10,662 nt of DNA, from positions 1-10,662 of the forward strand of contig JAEZLU010000139.1 in NCBI GenBank assembly GCA_023415075.1, written 5' to 3'. The position numbers and the translations under genes were made by a program. Of this stretch, positions 1 through 6,560 are shown piece by piece (the first letter of the stretch is position 1; each line of letters begins with the position of its first letter). The notes beneath the pieces were generated by a model. It saw only the letters and a program-made list of their open reading frames with translations, searched no databases and was not told the DNA's origin. The stretch is from Bacillota bacterium. GTDB taxonomy: Bacteria; Bacillota; Negativicutes; Sporomusales; UBA7701.

Positions 1-991
1 GAACGTTGGGGTCGCTGGGATCGTAGTAGGCCGAGTCGAAGAAGACCCGCTTGTCCTCCAGCACCTTCAGCAGCTTATTTTGCAGCATGGGGTCCATCTC
101 GCCGATCTCGTCGATGAACAGGATGCCACCGTGGGCGTCGGTGGCCAGACCCGGCTTGGGCTCAGGCACGCCGGTGTCGGCAAGGTCGCGGCGGGCTCCC
201 TGGTAGATGGGATCGTGGACCGAACCCAAGAGCGGGTTGGTCATATCCCGCGGGTCCCAACGCAGGGTGGTGCCGTCGACTTCGACAAACGCAGCTTCCT
301 TGGCGAAGGGCGTATATTTGAGTTTCTTGGCTTCCTCCAGCACCAGGCGGGCGGCCGTGGTTTTGCCGACCCCGGGCGGTCCGTACAGGATGAGATGCTG
401 GGGATACGGCGACGCCAGCTTGGCCCGCAGGGCCTCGACCGCCCGCTCCTGGCCGACGATCTCGCCCAGGGAGGCCGGCCGTAGCTGCTCCATTGCCGAC
501 CGCGTCAGCTTGCGCTGCTCGAGCTTCTCGAGCAAGGCGTACTTCTTGAGCGTCTGCGGCGTCTCAACCGAGTCCTCTTCCTTGAGCACCTGCATCTTGA
601 TCTCGTGGACATACTCTTGATGGCGTTCTTCCATCTTCTCGGCGATTTTCTTCTCGATTTTTTCTTCCACCGCCCGGCGGGCCATCATATCGGCCAGCTC
701 GTCCTCGATCTCGTCGAGGATGGCCGGGATCTCGTTGAACTTCGGCAGCTTATTGACCGTGGGGTCCTCGAAGACCAGCTTCTGCAGCGCCAGAACTCGC
801 TCGGTGACCTGCTCGGAGCGCAAAAGGTCGAGGGCGTCCAGCTTGCCGGCCCGCAGGACGACCTTCTCCGAACCGATTATGCCGGAATAAAGGCCGTAAA
901 GCGAAGCTACCCGGCGCTTCAGCTGTTCCTCGGCCGAGTCGCGGCCGGCGGGGACAGGACCGGGAATAAATTTGTTAAAAAAGTTCTTCAT
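1..991 (-). CDS. lonC: LonC-type ATP-dependent protease, N-terminal 330 residues (3' end outside window)
   Basis: This is an AAA+ Lon-family protease of the LonC branch, which in known genomes is restricted to a subset of endospore formers. It is expected to degrade proteins in the cytoplasm with ATP, probably during sporulation. The start is the ATG at 991, with an AAGGAAAGGA ribosome site just upstream, 20 bp after the rplI stop. The protein begins MKNFFNKFIPGPV. Residues about 85-165 are charged and helical (probable coiled coil). The AAA+ module follows, with Walker A GPPGVGKT at 204-211 and Walker B ILFIDEIGEMD with the D-E pair at 294-295. The frame stays open to position 1. Family members are about 630 residues, so the rest of the AAA+ module and the Ser-Lys peptidase domain lie off the left edge. 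LonB of sporulation is the close alternative; the N-terminal region and gene context favour LonC. Confidence 0.9.
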   Translation of the reverse strand, partial: MKNFFNKFIPGPVPAGRDSAEEQLKRRVASLYGLYSGIIGSEKVVLRAGKLDALDLLRSEQVTERVLALQKLVFEDPTVNKLPKFNEIPAILDEIEDELADMMARRAVEEKIEKKIAEKMEERHQEYVHEIKMQVLKEEDSVETPQTLKKYALLEKLEQRKLTRSAMEQLRPASLGEIVGQERAVEALRAKLASPYPQHLILYGPPGVGKTTAARLVLEEAKKLKYTPFAKEAAFVEVDGTTLRWDPRDMTNPLLGSVHDPIYQGARRDLADTGVPEPKPGLATDAHGGILFIDEIGEMDPMLQNKLLKVLEDKRVFFDSAYYDPSDPNV

Positions 992-1011
992 TAAGTGCAG
1001 TCCTTTCCTTG

Positions 1012-1458
1012 TTACTTGGCGGTAACCTGAACCTCGATCTTCGTGCTGACTTCGGGGTGAAGTTTGATGGTTACCGGAAAGGTCCCAAGGTTTTTGACAG
1101 CGTCCTTGATTTCGATTTTCCGTTTGTCAAGATCGATGCCGTGCTGCTCCTTGAGGGCATCGGCGACATCCTTGCTGGTGACCGAGCCGAAAAGCTTGCC
1201 GCCTTCGCCGGTTTTGACGGCGACGGTGACCGACAGCTTAGCCAGTTGAGCGGCGTAGAGCTTAGCCTCATCCAGCTGCTTCTTGGCCTTGTGGGCTTCG
1301 GCCCCTTTTTGCTGCTCGGCGGCGTTGACGTTGCTGGCGGTCGCCGGCGCGGCCAGTTTCTGGGGCAGCAGATAGTTGCGGGCGTAGCCTTCGGAAACCT
1401 CGATGACTTCGCCTTTTTTTCCGAGTTTCTTAACTTCTTGCAGGAGGATTACTTTCAC
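1012..1458 (-). CDS. rplI: 50S ribosomal protein L9
   Basis: This is ribosomal protein L9, a 23S rRNA-binding protein of the large subunit at the base of the L1 stalk that helps hold the reading frame. The 148-residue product has the usual length. It opens with the signature KVILLQEVKKLGKKGEVIEV and the GYARNYLLPQKLA segment of the N-terminal RNA-binding domain. A long connecting helix follows (about 41-75, rich in A, E, Q and K), then the C-terminal domain with KLFGSVTSKD at about 88-97. The start is GTG at 1458, set by the AAGGAG site at 1469-1474. An ATG further upstream in frame lies inside gdpP and would add 39 residues foreign to L9. The start overlaps the end of gdpP by 29 bp, so translation of the two is probably coupled. 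lonC follows after 20 bp. Confidence 0.97.
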   Translation of the reverse strand: MKVILLQEVKKLGKKGEVIEVSEGYARNYLLPQKLAAPATASNVNAAEQQKGAEAHKAKKQLDEAKLYAAQLAKLSVTVAVKTGEGGKLFGSVTSKDVADALKEQHGIDLDKRKIEIKDAVKNLGTFPVTIKLHPEVSTKIEVQVTAK

Positions 1459-3433
1459 GATTCTCACTCTCCTTGATATACCTGGCGACAAGCTCGATGA
1501 GCCGCCGCTTGACCTCGTCAAAACTGAGGTTTTGCAGCTGGGCTCCGGCCATCGTCTGGTGGCCGCCGCCGCCAAGTTCTTCCATGATTATCTGGACATT
1601 AACGTCACCCTGCGAGCGGGCGCTGATAGCCACGCCGTTCTCGATCGGGAAAAGGACGAAACTGACCTTAACTCCGTCTATGCTTAGCAGCATATCGGCC
1701 GCCTGCGAGGCGGCAAGCTGGGTATTTTTGATCATCTGCGGGTAGGTGCCGATAACCACGCCGCCGGGCAGCAGCTCGGTATTGTTGATGATCTCGGCCC
1801 GGTGCTTGAGGGTGTCGAGGTCGACCCGGAAAAGCTGGCGCACCAGCCGGGGATCGGCGCCGGCCCGCCTGAGCTGGGAGGCCGCCTCGAAGGTGCGGAC
1901 CCCGGTCTGCACGTTAAAGCTCTTGGTGTCGACGACAATGCCGGCGTAAAGGGCGGTAGCCTCGAGCCTGGTAAGCTCGATTTTATCGTCGAAGTAGGCG
2001 ACAAGCTCGGTGACCAGCTCGCTGGTAGAGGAAGCCGACGGCTCCAGGTAAACGAGCAGCGGGTTGGCGATAAAGTCTTCGGCCCGCCGGTGGTGGTCGA
2101 TGACGATAATCTTCTCGGCCAGGGTCAGCAGGGCCGGGGCGGCGGTAAGCACCGGCCGGTGGGTATCGACTACAAACAGTACGGTGCCGGGGCCGGCCAG
2201 CTCCTCAGCCTGAGCCGGGTTCACAAACAGGCCCTGGTATTCCCGGTATTCGGCGAGGAACTCGCCCAGCTTGTCGGCGGCGATGCCCGGCCGGCTGACG
2301 ACGATATTAACCGGCTTACCCAGGCTGCGAGCCATTTTGGTCACCCCGAGGGCGGCCCCGAGGCTGTCGAAGTCTTCGTTGGCGTGGCCCATCACCAGGA
2401 CGGCCTTGGCCTCGCTGATTATATCCCGCAGGGCCTGGGCGACGATGCGCGCCTTGACCCGCGTGCTTTTCTCCACCGTTTTCGCCTTGCCGCCGTAAAA
2501 CTGGACCTTGCCGCCGACATGGACGGCCGCCTGGTCGCCGCCGCGCCCCAGGGCCAGATCAAGACCGGCCTGGGCCCGCTGGCCGAGAGCGGCGAGAGTG
2601 GCCTCGTCGGCGGCCACCCCCATGCTTAGGGTAACCGGCATGCGGTTGCCGCCGTGGATGGCCCGCACCGAGTCGAGAATATCGAATTTGTCGGCCAGGG
2701 CGGTTTCGAGGGCTGTACGGTCAAAGACGGCAATATATAAGTCCTCGCTGTATTTCTTGATAAAACCCTGCAGCAGCCCCGTCCACTCGGTCAGGCGGCG
2801 GTTGACTTCAGCCAGAATGCTGGAACGCTGGCTTTCGCTCAGACCCTGGAGGACGTCGCTGTAACTGTCGATCTGGATATAGGCCAGCACGGGCATCGAC
2901 CCCTGGTACCGCATCCGCACCGTCTCGCTGGCGGTGACGTCGGTAATGCAGAGGATCATCAGGCTTTCGCCGGACAGCGCCCCGGCCAGCGGCTTGTAAA
3001 CCACCTGGAAGTGCTTTTCGCCGGCGTGGAAAGTCTCCAGGCCGGCCTTGCCCCACAGGTGGCCCAGCTCGATCTGCGGCCAGGCCTTGGTCAGGTTGTC
3101 GCCCGGGGCCAGCTCGGCCCCGGCCCAGTCGGCGAGAACGCTGTTGTGCCAGTGCAGGTTGCCCTGTTCGTCGACAATGGCGATCGCCAGCGGCAGGTTC
3201 TGGAGAGCGTAAACCGAAGCCTGGCCGACATACTGGGTCATGGTGTCGATATAGGCGTTCATAGCCCGCTGCCGCTCGAGATGGCGCTCGCGGCCGTAAA
3301 GATACAGCGCGTACAACAGGATGGCGCCGATCACGGCTACATACTTGTTATAGAATACAATGACCGCCAGCAGCGCGGCCGATACAGCGAGATAAACGCG
3401 GGTGTCAAACCAAAACGACGGACCCTGGCCCAC
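1430..3433 (-). CDS. gdpP: Cyclic-di-AMP phosphodiesterase GdpP (YybT), membrane-anchored
   Basis: This enzyme hydrolyses the second messenger c-di-AMP to pApA at the inner face of the membrane, and so affects potassium and osmotic balance and cell-wall stress responses. The 667 residues match the family length. Two membrane segments lie at about 12-28 and 30-47. A PAS-like domain follows (about 75-165), then a degenerate GGDEF domain (about 175-305) without a GGDEF motif. The DHH phosphoesterase domain (about 343-500) has metal ligands H350, D354, D356, D423, the DHH at 446-448 and D502. The DHHA1 domain has GGGGH at 621-625. All catalytic metal ligands are present, so the enzyme should be active. 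The start is GTG at 3433 with AGGAGGG at 3441-3447, 21 bp after the yybS stop. The motif reads GHANEDFDS where GHxxPDxDS is usual: a Glu replaces Pro, but no ligand is lost. The 3' end holds the rplI ribosome site. Confidence 0.97.
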   Translation of the reverse strand: MGQGPSFWFDTRVYLAVSAALLAVIVFYNKYVAVIGAILLYALYLYGRERHLERQRAMNAYIDTMTQYVGQASVYALQNLPLAIAIVDEQGNLHWHNSVLADWAGAELAPGDNLTKAWPQIELGHLWGKAGLETFHAGEKHFQVVYKPLAGALSGESLMILCITDVTASETVRMRYQGSMPVLAYIQIDSYSDVLQGLSESQRSSILAEVNRRLTEWTGLLQGFIKKYSEDLYIAVFDRTALETALADKFDILDSVRAIHGGNRMPVTLSMGVAADEATLAALGQRAQAGLDLALGRGGDQAAVHVGGKVQFYGGKAKTVEKSTRVKARIVAQALRDIISEAKAVLVMGHANEDFDSLGAALGVTKMARSLGKPVNIVVSRPGIAADKLGEFLAEYREYQGLFVNPAQAEELAGPGTVLFVVDTHRPVLTAAPALLTLAEKIIVIDHHRRAEDFIANPLLVYLEPSASSTSELVTELVAYFDDKIELTRLEATALYAGIVVDTKSFNVQTGVRTFEAASQLRRAGADPRLVRQLFRVDLDTLKHRAEIINNTELLPGGVVIGTYPQMIKNTQLAASQAADMLLSIDGVKVSFVLFPIENGVAISARSQGDVNVQIIMEELGGGGHQTMAGAQLQNLSFDEVKRRLIELVARYIKESENRESNPPARS
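1469..1474 (-). promoter_or_regulatory. Ribosome binding site of rplI, nested in the end of gdpP
   Basis: AAGGAG on the minus strand lies 10 nt upstream of the GTG at 1458 and entirely within the last codons of gdpP. It fixes the rplI start and implies that ribosomes finishing gdpP pass through the initiation region of rplI. Confidence 0.85.
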
Positions 3434-3454
3434 TCTAGTACCCTCCTGTCAACA

Positions 3455-4411
3455 TTAACGGGGTGCCCGCAGCCGACGAAAATCGACGGCCAGGTCGTAG
3501 GCCCCGGCAAACATGACCATCATTGCCAGAAACCCATTGACGATTATTAACACCAGTATAATATTGCGCATAAGTCTTGACAAATTGTATTTGTCGGCAA
3601 GGTAGTAAAATAGCGCCATGCCCTGGACCAGCAGCAGGACCATCCCCAAAAAGAACAGGTTTATCGCCGCTTGGTGGAGTATATCCTGCTCGCCCCGCTC
3701 GCGGGTCAAGTACAGCATCGCCGTGGCCGCAACGACGGCGTACAGCACCCACAGCGGCATAGTCCACTGTTTGAAGGGCGGCAGCGAGGGAATCTGGTGT
3801 CCGAGCTTGCGGAGCACGGCCCGGCTGATCCAGATATTGAGATAAGCCATGAAGACCGCACCGCTTACTACGCTGAAGGGAATGACAAAACGGGCCAGCC
3901 GCACGAACTGGCGCATAGCCTGCTCGCTCTCGGCCAGCTGGCTTTCCGGTATACCGAGGCTGCGGTACATATCCATAGCCGGGCCAATGGCGTTTTCCAT
4001 CGTCGTCAGCTGTAGCTCGAACGGATTCACACCGACGATAACCATCGACACAGCCAGCGAGGCTACGATGGACACCACCATGGCCAGCGAGCCCCAGAGC
4101 AGCGTCCTCAAGGCGCTGTAATTAGCCCGGTAGGCATGGCCGAGGACAATGCCGATAAGACTGAAGCCAACGATAATGTTAAGGGCGATAAGCGGCTGGA
4201 CGAGTATGGCGATGATGACGCCGGCCACCACAGTGGCCATTATGCTCCACTTGTAGCCGTGCCGCACCCCCAGCAAAATGATCGGCACCGGCCAGATGAA
4301 AAAAACAAACGGGCCAAGAAGCGGAATATAGGCGCCGGCAACGGCGAAAATGATGGCGATCGCCGCCATAATGCCTGCTTCAATGACTGATTTTGTGTTC
4401 GCTTGAGCCAT
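3455..4411 (-). CDS. yybS: YybS family (DUF2232) polytopic membrane protein
   Basis: This is an integral membrane protein of the DUF2232/YybS family, whose biochemical role is not established. The family is commonly found directly upstream of gdpP and rplI in Firmicutes, as here. The 318-residue product has eight or nine hydrophobic segments: about 9-29, 32-49, 55-75, 78-95, 104-127, 172-196, 217-235, 247-271 and 282-303. A soluble loop at about 130-170 is rich in acidic residues and Gln. The C-terminal end, AYDLAVDFRRLRAPR, is the conserved-looking tail. The second of two adjacent ATGs (4411) is chosen because it sits 6 nt from AGGAGG at 4418-4423; the first (4414) leaves only 3 nt. A longer frame back to 4543 starts with 44 polar, low-complexity residues and has no ribosome site. 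It is the first gene of the operon yybS-gdpP-rplI-lonC. Confidence 0.9.
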   Translation of the reverse strand: MAQANTKSVIEAGIMAAIAIIFAVAGAYIPLLGPFVFFIWPVPIILLGVRHGYKWSIMATVVAGVIIAILVQPLIALNIIVGFSLIGIVLGHAYRANYSALRTLLWGSLAMVVSIVASLAVSMVIVGVNPFELQLTTMENAIGPAMDMYRSLGIPESQLAESEQAMRQFVRLARFVIPFSVVSGAVFMAYLNIWISRAVLRKLGHQIPSLPPFKQWTMPLWVLYAVVAATAMLYLTRERGEQDILHQAAINLFFLGMVLLLVQGMALFYYLADKYNLSRLMRNIILVLIIVNGFLAMMVMFAGAYDLAVDFRRLRAPR

Positions 4412-4435
4412 CATTGCCCTCCTGGCAGATTTGCG

Positions 4436-4464
4436 TCTATTCGCGGTCGACGGGCAACCGTCAA
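4436..4464 (-). promoter_or_regulatory. Candidate promoter for the yybS-gdpP-rplI-lonC operon
   Basis: On the minus strand, TTGACG (4464-4459) and AATAGA (4441-4436) are separated by exactly 17 nt, 25 nt before the yybS ATG. The -35 matches the sigma-A consensus at five of six positions, but the -10 at only three. The inverted repeat GACGG-GCAA-CCGTC (4449-4462) overlaps the -35 and could be an operator or chance. An alternative promoter is the A+T island at 4590-4600. Confidence 0.35.
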
Positions 4465-4589
4465 CTGCATTTGGCCTGGACTTAATATTATTCGACTCGC
4501 CGCGCCGGTTTCCTGCGCCGCCCGGCGAGCTAAAAAAGGCCATGGCCGCTGGTTGCCCCTGCCAATCTCTTAATTATTGCCAAAATCCT

Positions 4590-4600
4590 TATAATATAAT
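4590..4600. promoter_or_regulatory. A+T island with overlapping TATAAT boxes, candidate -10 for the leuCD unit
   Basis: TATAATATAAT contains two overlapping perfect -10 hexamers on the plus strand, in a locally A+T-rich patch within GC-rich DNA, 165 nt upstream of leuC. No good -35 lies 16-18 nt upstream (CTCTTA at 17 nt is poor). The opposite strand also offers a TATAAG with a weak TTCTGT 17 nt before it. The direction is therefore open, but a promoter here is plausible. Confidence 0.35.
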
Positions 4601-4637
4601 AGTACACAGCACAGAAAATGGGCTTGTCATGCGCCAC

Positions 4638-4669
4638 GGCCCCGCCGCAAAGGGAGGCCTGTTTTTTTT
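4638..4669 (+). terminator. Candidate attenuator hairpin with T8 in the leuC leader
   Basis: GGCCCC (4638-4643) can pair with GGGAGGCC (4652-4659) with one bulged A, and is followed by TG and eight Ts (4662-4669). This looks like a short intrinsic terminator between the candidate promoter at about 4590 and leuC. CCGCAAA (4645-4651) can alternatively pair with TTTGCGG (4667-4673), which would use part of the loop and the T-run and could compete with the first hairpin. No T-box or leucine-rich leader peptide accompanies it, so a regulatory role is inferred. Confidence 0.35.
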
Positions 4670-4720
4670 GCGGGTAAAGAGGGTTTTGCCGGCCCCCCGG
4701 GGAAACAAAAGCCTGTATCC

Positions 4721-4734
4721 GGTTAATAATAACC
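4721..4734. repeat. Dyad GGTTA-ATAA-TAACC upstream of leuC
   Basis: Perfect 5-bp inverted repeats separated by 4 nt lie 31-44 nt upstream of the leuC start, between the candidate attenuator and the ribosome site. A role as operator or leader hairpin is possible but unproven. Confidence 0.35.
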
Positions 4735-4764
4735 ATCACACAGACCGACAAGGGGGTATGGGGG

Positions 4765-6024
4765 ATGGGGACGACAATGGCCGAGAAAATCATCGCCCGG
4801 GCCGCCGGCAAAGCCGCGGTGAAGCCGGGCGACTTCGTATGGGCCAAAGTTGACACCGCCATGATGGACGACCTGCTCGGGCCGCGGGTGGTTATCGCCG
4901 AGCAGATAAAAAATCTGGGCGACAGAATATGGGCCAAGAACAAAGTAGTCATAATCTCCGACCATTACTCGCCAGCCGCCAACATCAGCCAGGCCGAAAT
5001 CCTCCAGTTCACCCGCAACTGGGCCAGGGAGTACGGCATCGGCAACTACTATGAGGGCCTGGGGCCCTGCCACCAGGTACTTTCCGAGATGGGCTTCGAC
5101 CGCCCCGGCACGCTGATGGTCGGCACCGACTCCCACACGACCACCGCCGGCGCCTTCGGCTGCTTCGGCACCGGCATCGGCTCGACCGAAATGCTGGGTG
5201 TGCTGGTATCAGGCGAGATATGGCTCCGGGTACCGGAAACCATGCTCTTCACCTGGCAGGGCCGCCTGCGTCCGGGGGTCTACGCCAAGGACCTCATCCT
5301 GCGGACCATCAAGGAGATCGGCCAGGCCGGCGCCACTTACAAGGTCATGGAATTCGCCGGCGCCTGCATCGAAGCTCTGTCGGTCGACGAGCGGATGACG
5401 ATAACCAACATGGCCGTCGAGGCCGGCGCCAAAGCCGGCCTTATCGCCCCTGACAACAAAGTCTTCGAATACCTTGCCGCCGTCGGCGCCGCTACCGGCG
5501 AGCCGCTGTACAGCGACCCGGACGCCGAATACGCCGAGCGGTACGTCTTCGACGCCGACAGCCTGGTGCCGCAGATCGCCCTGCCGCACGACGTCGACAA
5601 AGTGGTCGACGTTACCGCCGCCGAGGGCGAGGTCGTTCACCAGGCCTATCTCGGCTCCTGCACCAACGGCCGCTATCCCGACCTGGCCGAAGCCGCCCGC
5701 ATCCTCAAAGGCAAAAAGGTCCACCCCGCTGTGCGCCTCCTGGTGTCGGCGGCCTCGCGGTCGATCTACCAGCGGGCGCTGCGCGCCGGTATCCTTGAAA
5801 TTTTCGCCGACGCCGGCGCCATGATTCTCGCCCCCAGCTGCGGCGCCTGCCTGGGCCTGCATAGCGGCATCCTGGCCAAAGGCGAGCGGGCCATCTCCTC
5901 CACTAACCGCAACTTCGTCGGCCGGATGGGCCACAAAGAAGCGGAAATATTCCTCGGCTCACCGGCCTCGGTAGCCGCCGCCGCTCTCGCCGGCAAAATT
6001 GCCGACCCGCGCAAATACCTGTAG
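4765..6024 (+). CDS. LeuC-like large subunit of an isopropylmalate/homoaconitate-type dehydratase
   Basis: This is the catalytic large subunit of a two-protein [4Fe-4S] hydro-lyase of the archaeal/clostridial LeuC group. That group includes 3-isopropylmalate dehydratase, homoaconitase and 2,3-dimethylmalate dehydratase, and acts in the cytoplasm with the small subunit encoded next. The 419 residues match this shorter group (about 420; classical LeuC is about 465). Visible motifs are VGTDSHTTTAGAFG at 119-132, the cluster ligands C299 (LGSCTNG), C359 and C362 (APSCGACLG), and STNRNFVGRMGH at 379-390. The start at 4765 is favoured because MGTT-MAEKI resembles the usual start of this group and AGGGGG lies 8 nt upstream; ATG 4777 is possible. 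The gene is 12 bp from the small-subunit gene. Which substrate it takes cannot be settled from the sequence, so no symbol is given. Confidence 0.9.
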   Translation: MGTTMAEKIIARAAGKAAVKPGDFVWAKVDTAMMDDLLGPRVVIAEQIKNLGDRIWAKNKVVIISDHYSPAANISQAEILQFTRNWAREYGIGNYYEGLGPCHQVLSEMGFDRPGTLMVGTDSHTTTAGAFGCFGTGIGSTEMLGVLVSGEIWLRVPETMLFTWQGRLRPGVYAKDLILRTIKEIGQAGATYKVMEFAGACIEALSVDERMTITNMAVEAGAKAGLIAPDNKVFEYLAAVGAATGEPLYSDPDAEYAERYVFDADSLVPQIALPHDVDKVVDVTAAEGEVVHQAYLGSCTNGRYPDLAEAARILKGKKVHPAVRLLVSAASRSIYQRALRAGILEIFADAGAMILAPSCGACLGLHSGILAKGERAISSTNRNFVGRMGHKEAEIFLGSPASVAAAALAGKIADPRKYL

Positions 6025-6036
6025 GAGGGAAGACAG

Positions 6037-6537
6037 ATGGACGTTCTGCGGGGAAAAGCTCTCAAATACGGCGACAACATAAACACCGACCTCATCGCCC
6101 CGCCCCAGTACCTGGAGAAGTCGCTGGCGGTAGTTGCCCAGCACGCCATGGAGGGGGTAGACGAAACGTTCACCGCCAAGCTCAAAGCCGGCGACATCCT
6201 GGTGGCCGGGGCCAATTTCGGCCCCGGCTCCAGCCGCGAGCAGGCGCCGATTGCTCTCAAAATGGCCGGCGTCGGCGCGATTGTCGCCAAATTCTTCGCC
6301 CGCATTTTCTACCGCAACGCAATAAACATCGGCCTGCCGGTGCTGGAGTGCCCGGCGGCCGACGAAATCGCCGACGGCGACAGCCTGACCGTCAATCTGG
6401 CCACCGGCACAATAACCGATCTCACCACCGGCAGGACCTACCAAGCCACCCCCCTGTCGGCGCCGGTCATGGACATTCTTGCCGCCGGCGGCCTTATCCC
6501 CTTCCTGGAGAAAAAATACGGCGGCCAGGCCAACTAG
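6037..6537 (+). CDS. LeuD-like small subunit of an isopropylmalate/homoaconitate-type dehydratase
   Basis: This is the swivelling small subunit that completes the active site of the LeuC-like partner and supplies the substrate-recognition loop. At 166 residues it has the length of the archaeal/clostridial type. The Ser-loop motif reads NFGPGSSREQAP (60-71), where NFGCGSSRE is usual, so the Cys is replaced by Pro. The N-terminal motif reads NINTD where NIDTD is usual (Asn for Asp). The substrate loop after it reads YLEK (25-28), which does not match the YLRT- or YLVY-type loops discussed for homoaconitase and isopropylmalate isomerase. AGGAGG overlaps the stop codon of the preceding gene (6023-6028), 8 nt before the ATG. 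The family call is sure and the substrate is not. The neighbouring genes give no leucine-pathway partner. Confidence 0.9.
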   Translation: MDVLRGKALKYGDNINTDLIAPPQYLEKSLAVVAQHAMEGVDETFTAKLKAGDILVAGANFGPGSSREQAPIALKMAGVGAIVAKFFARIFYRNAINIGLPVLECPAADEIADGDSLTVNLATGTITDLTTGRTYQATPLSAPVMDILAAGGLIPFLEKKYGGQAN

Positions 6538-6560
6538 CCTCGCCGAAGGGAGTTTTTCAA

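Larger units (their letters stand above)
4412..4764. other. Divergent intergenic region between yybS and the leuCD-like genes
   Basis: This 353-bp stretch has no supported gene. It holds the yybS ribosome site and a candidate promoter facing left (4436-4464). A GC-rich inverted repeat, CTCGCCG/CGGCGAG, sits at 4496-4502 and 4523-4529. An A+T island with overlapping TATAAT boxes lies at 4590-4600. A hairpin followed by eight Ts (4638-4669) comes next, then a small dyad, GGTTA-4-TAACC, at 4721-4734, and the leuC ribosome site. Short frames in it (for example 19 codons from 4618) lack ribosome sites and family resemblance. No T-box consensus was seen on the leuC side. Confidence 0.8.

Noticed and set aside
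1802..2629. Long open frame on the plus strand, opposite gdpP (about 275 codons)
   Set aside because: It is the antisense shadow of a clear GdpP in GC-rich DNA. It has no ribosome site or family motif, and its composition is the Gly/Gln/Val-rich pattern of a shadow frame.
4412..4543. Extension of yybS by 44 codons
   Set aside because: There is no ribosome site for the upstream ATG and the added residues are polar low complexity. AGGAGG sits properly before 4411.
4618..4677. 19-codon frame (MGLSCATAPPQ...) as a leader peptide for leuC
   Set aside because: It has no Shine-Dalgarno and only one Leu codon, so it does not look like a leucine attenuation peptide.
4600..4764. T-box or other named riboswitch before leuC
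   Set aside because: The T-box GGGTGG-ACCGCG core and other conserved riboswitch cores were not found by eye. Only generic hairpins are present.
5209..5934. Long minus-strand frame opposite the leuC-like gene (about 241 codons)
   Set aside because: It is the shadow of the LeuC-like coding sequence, without motifs or an initiation signal.
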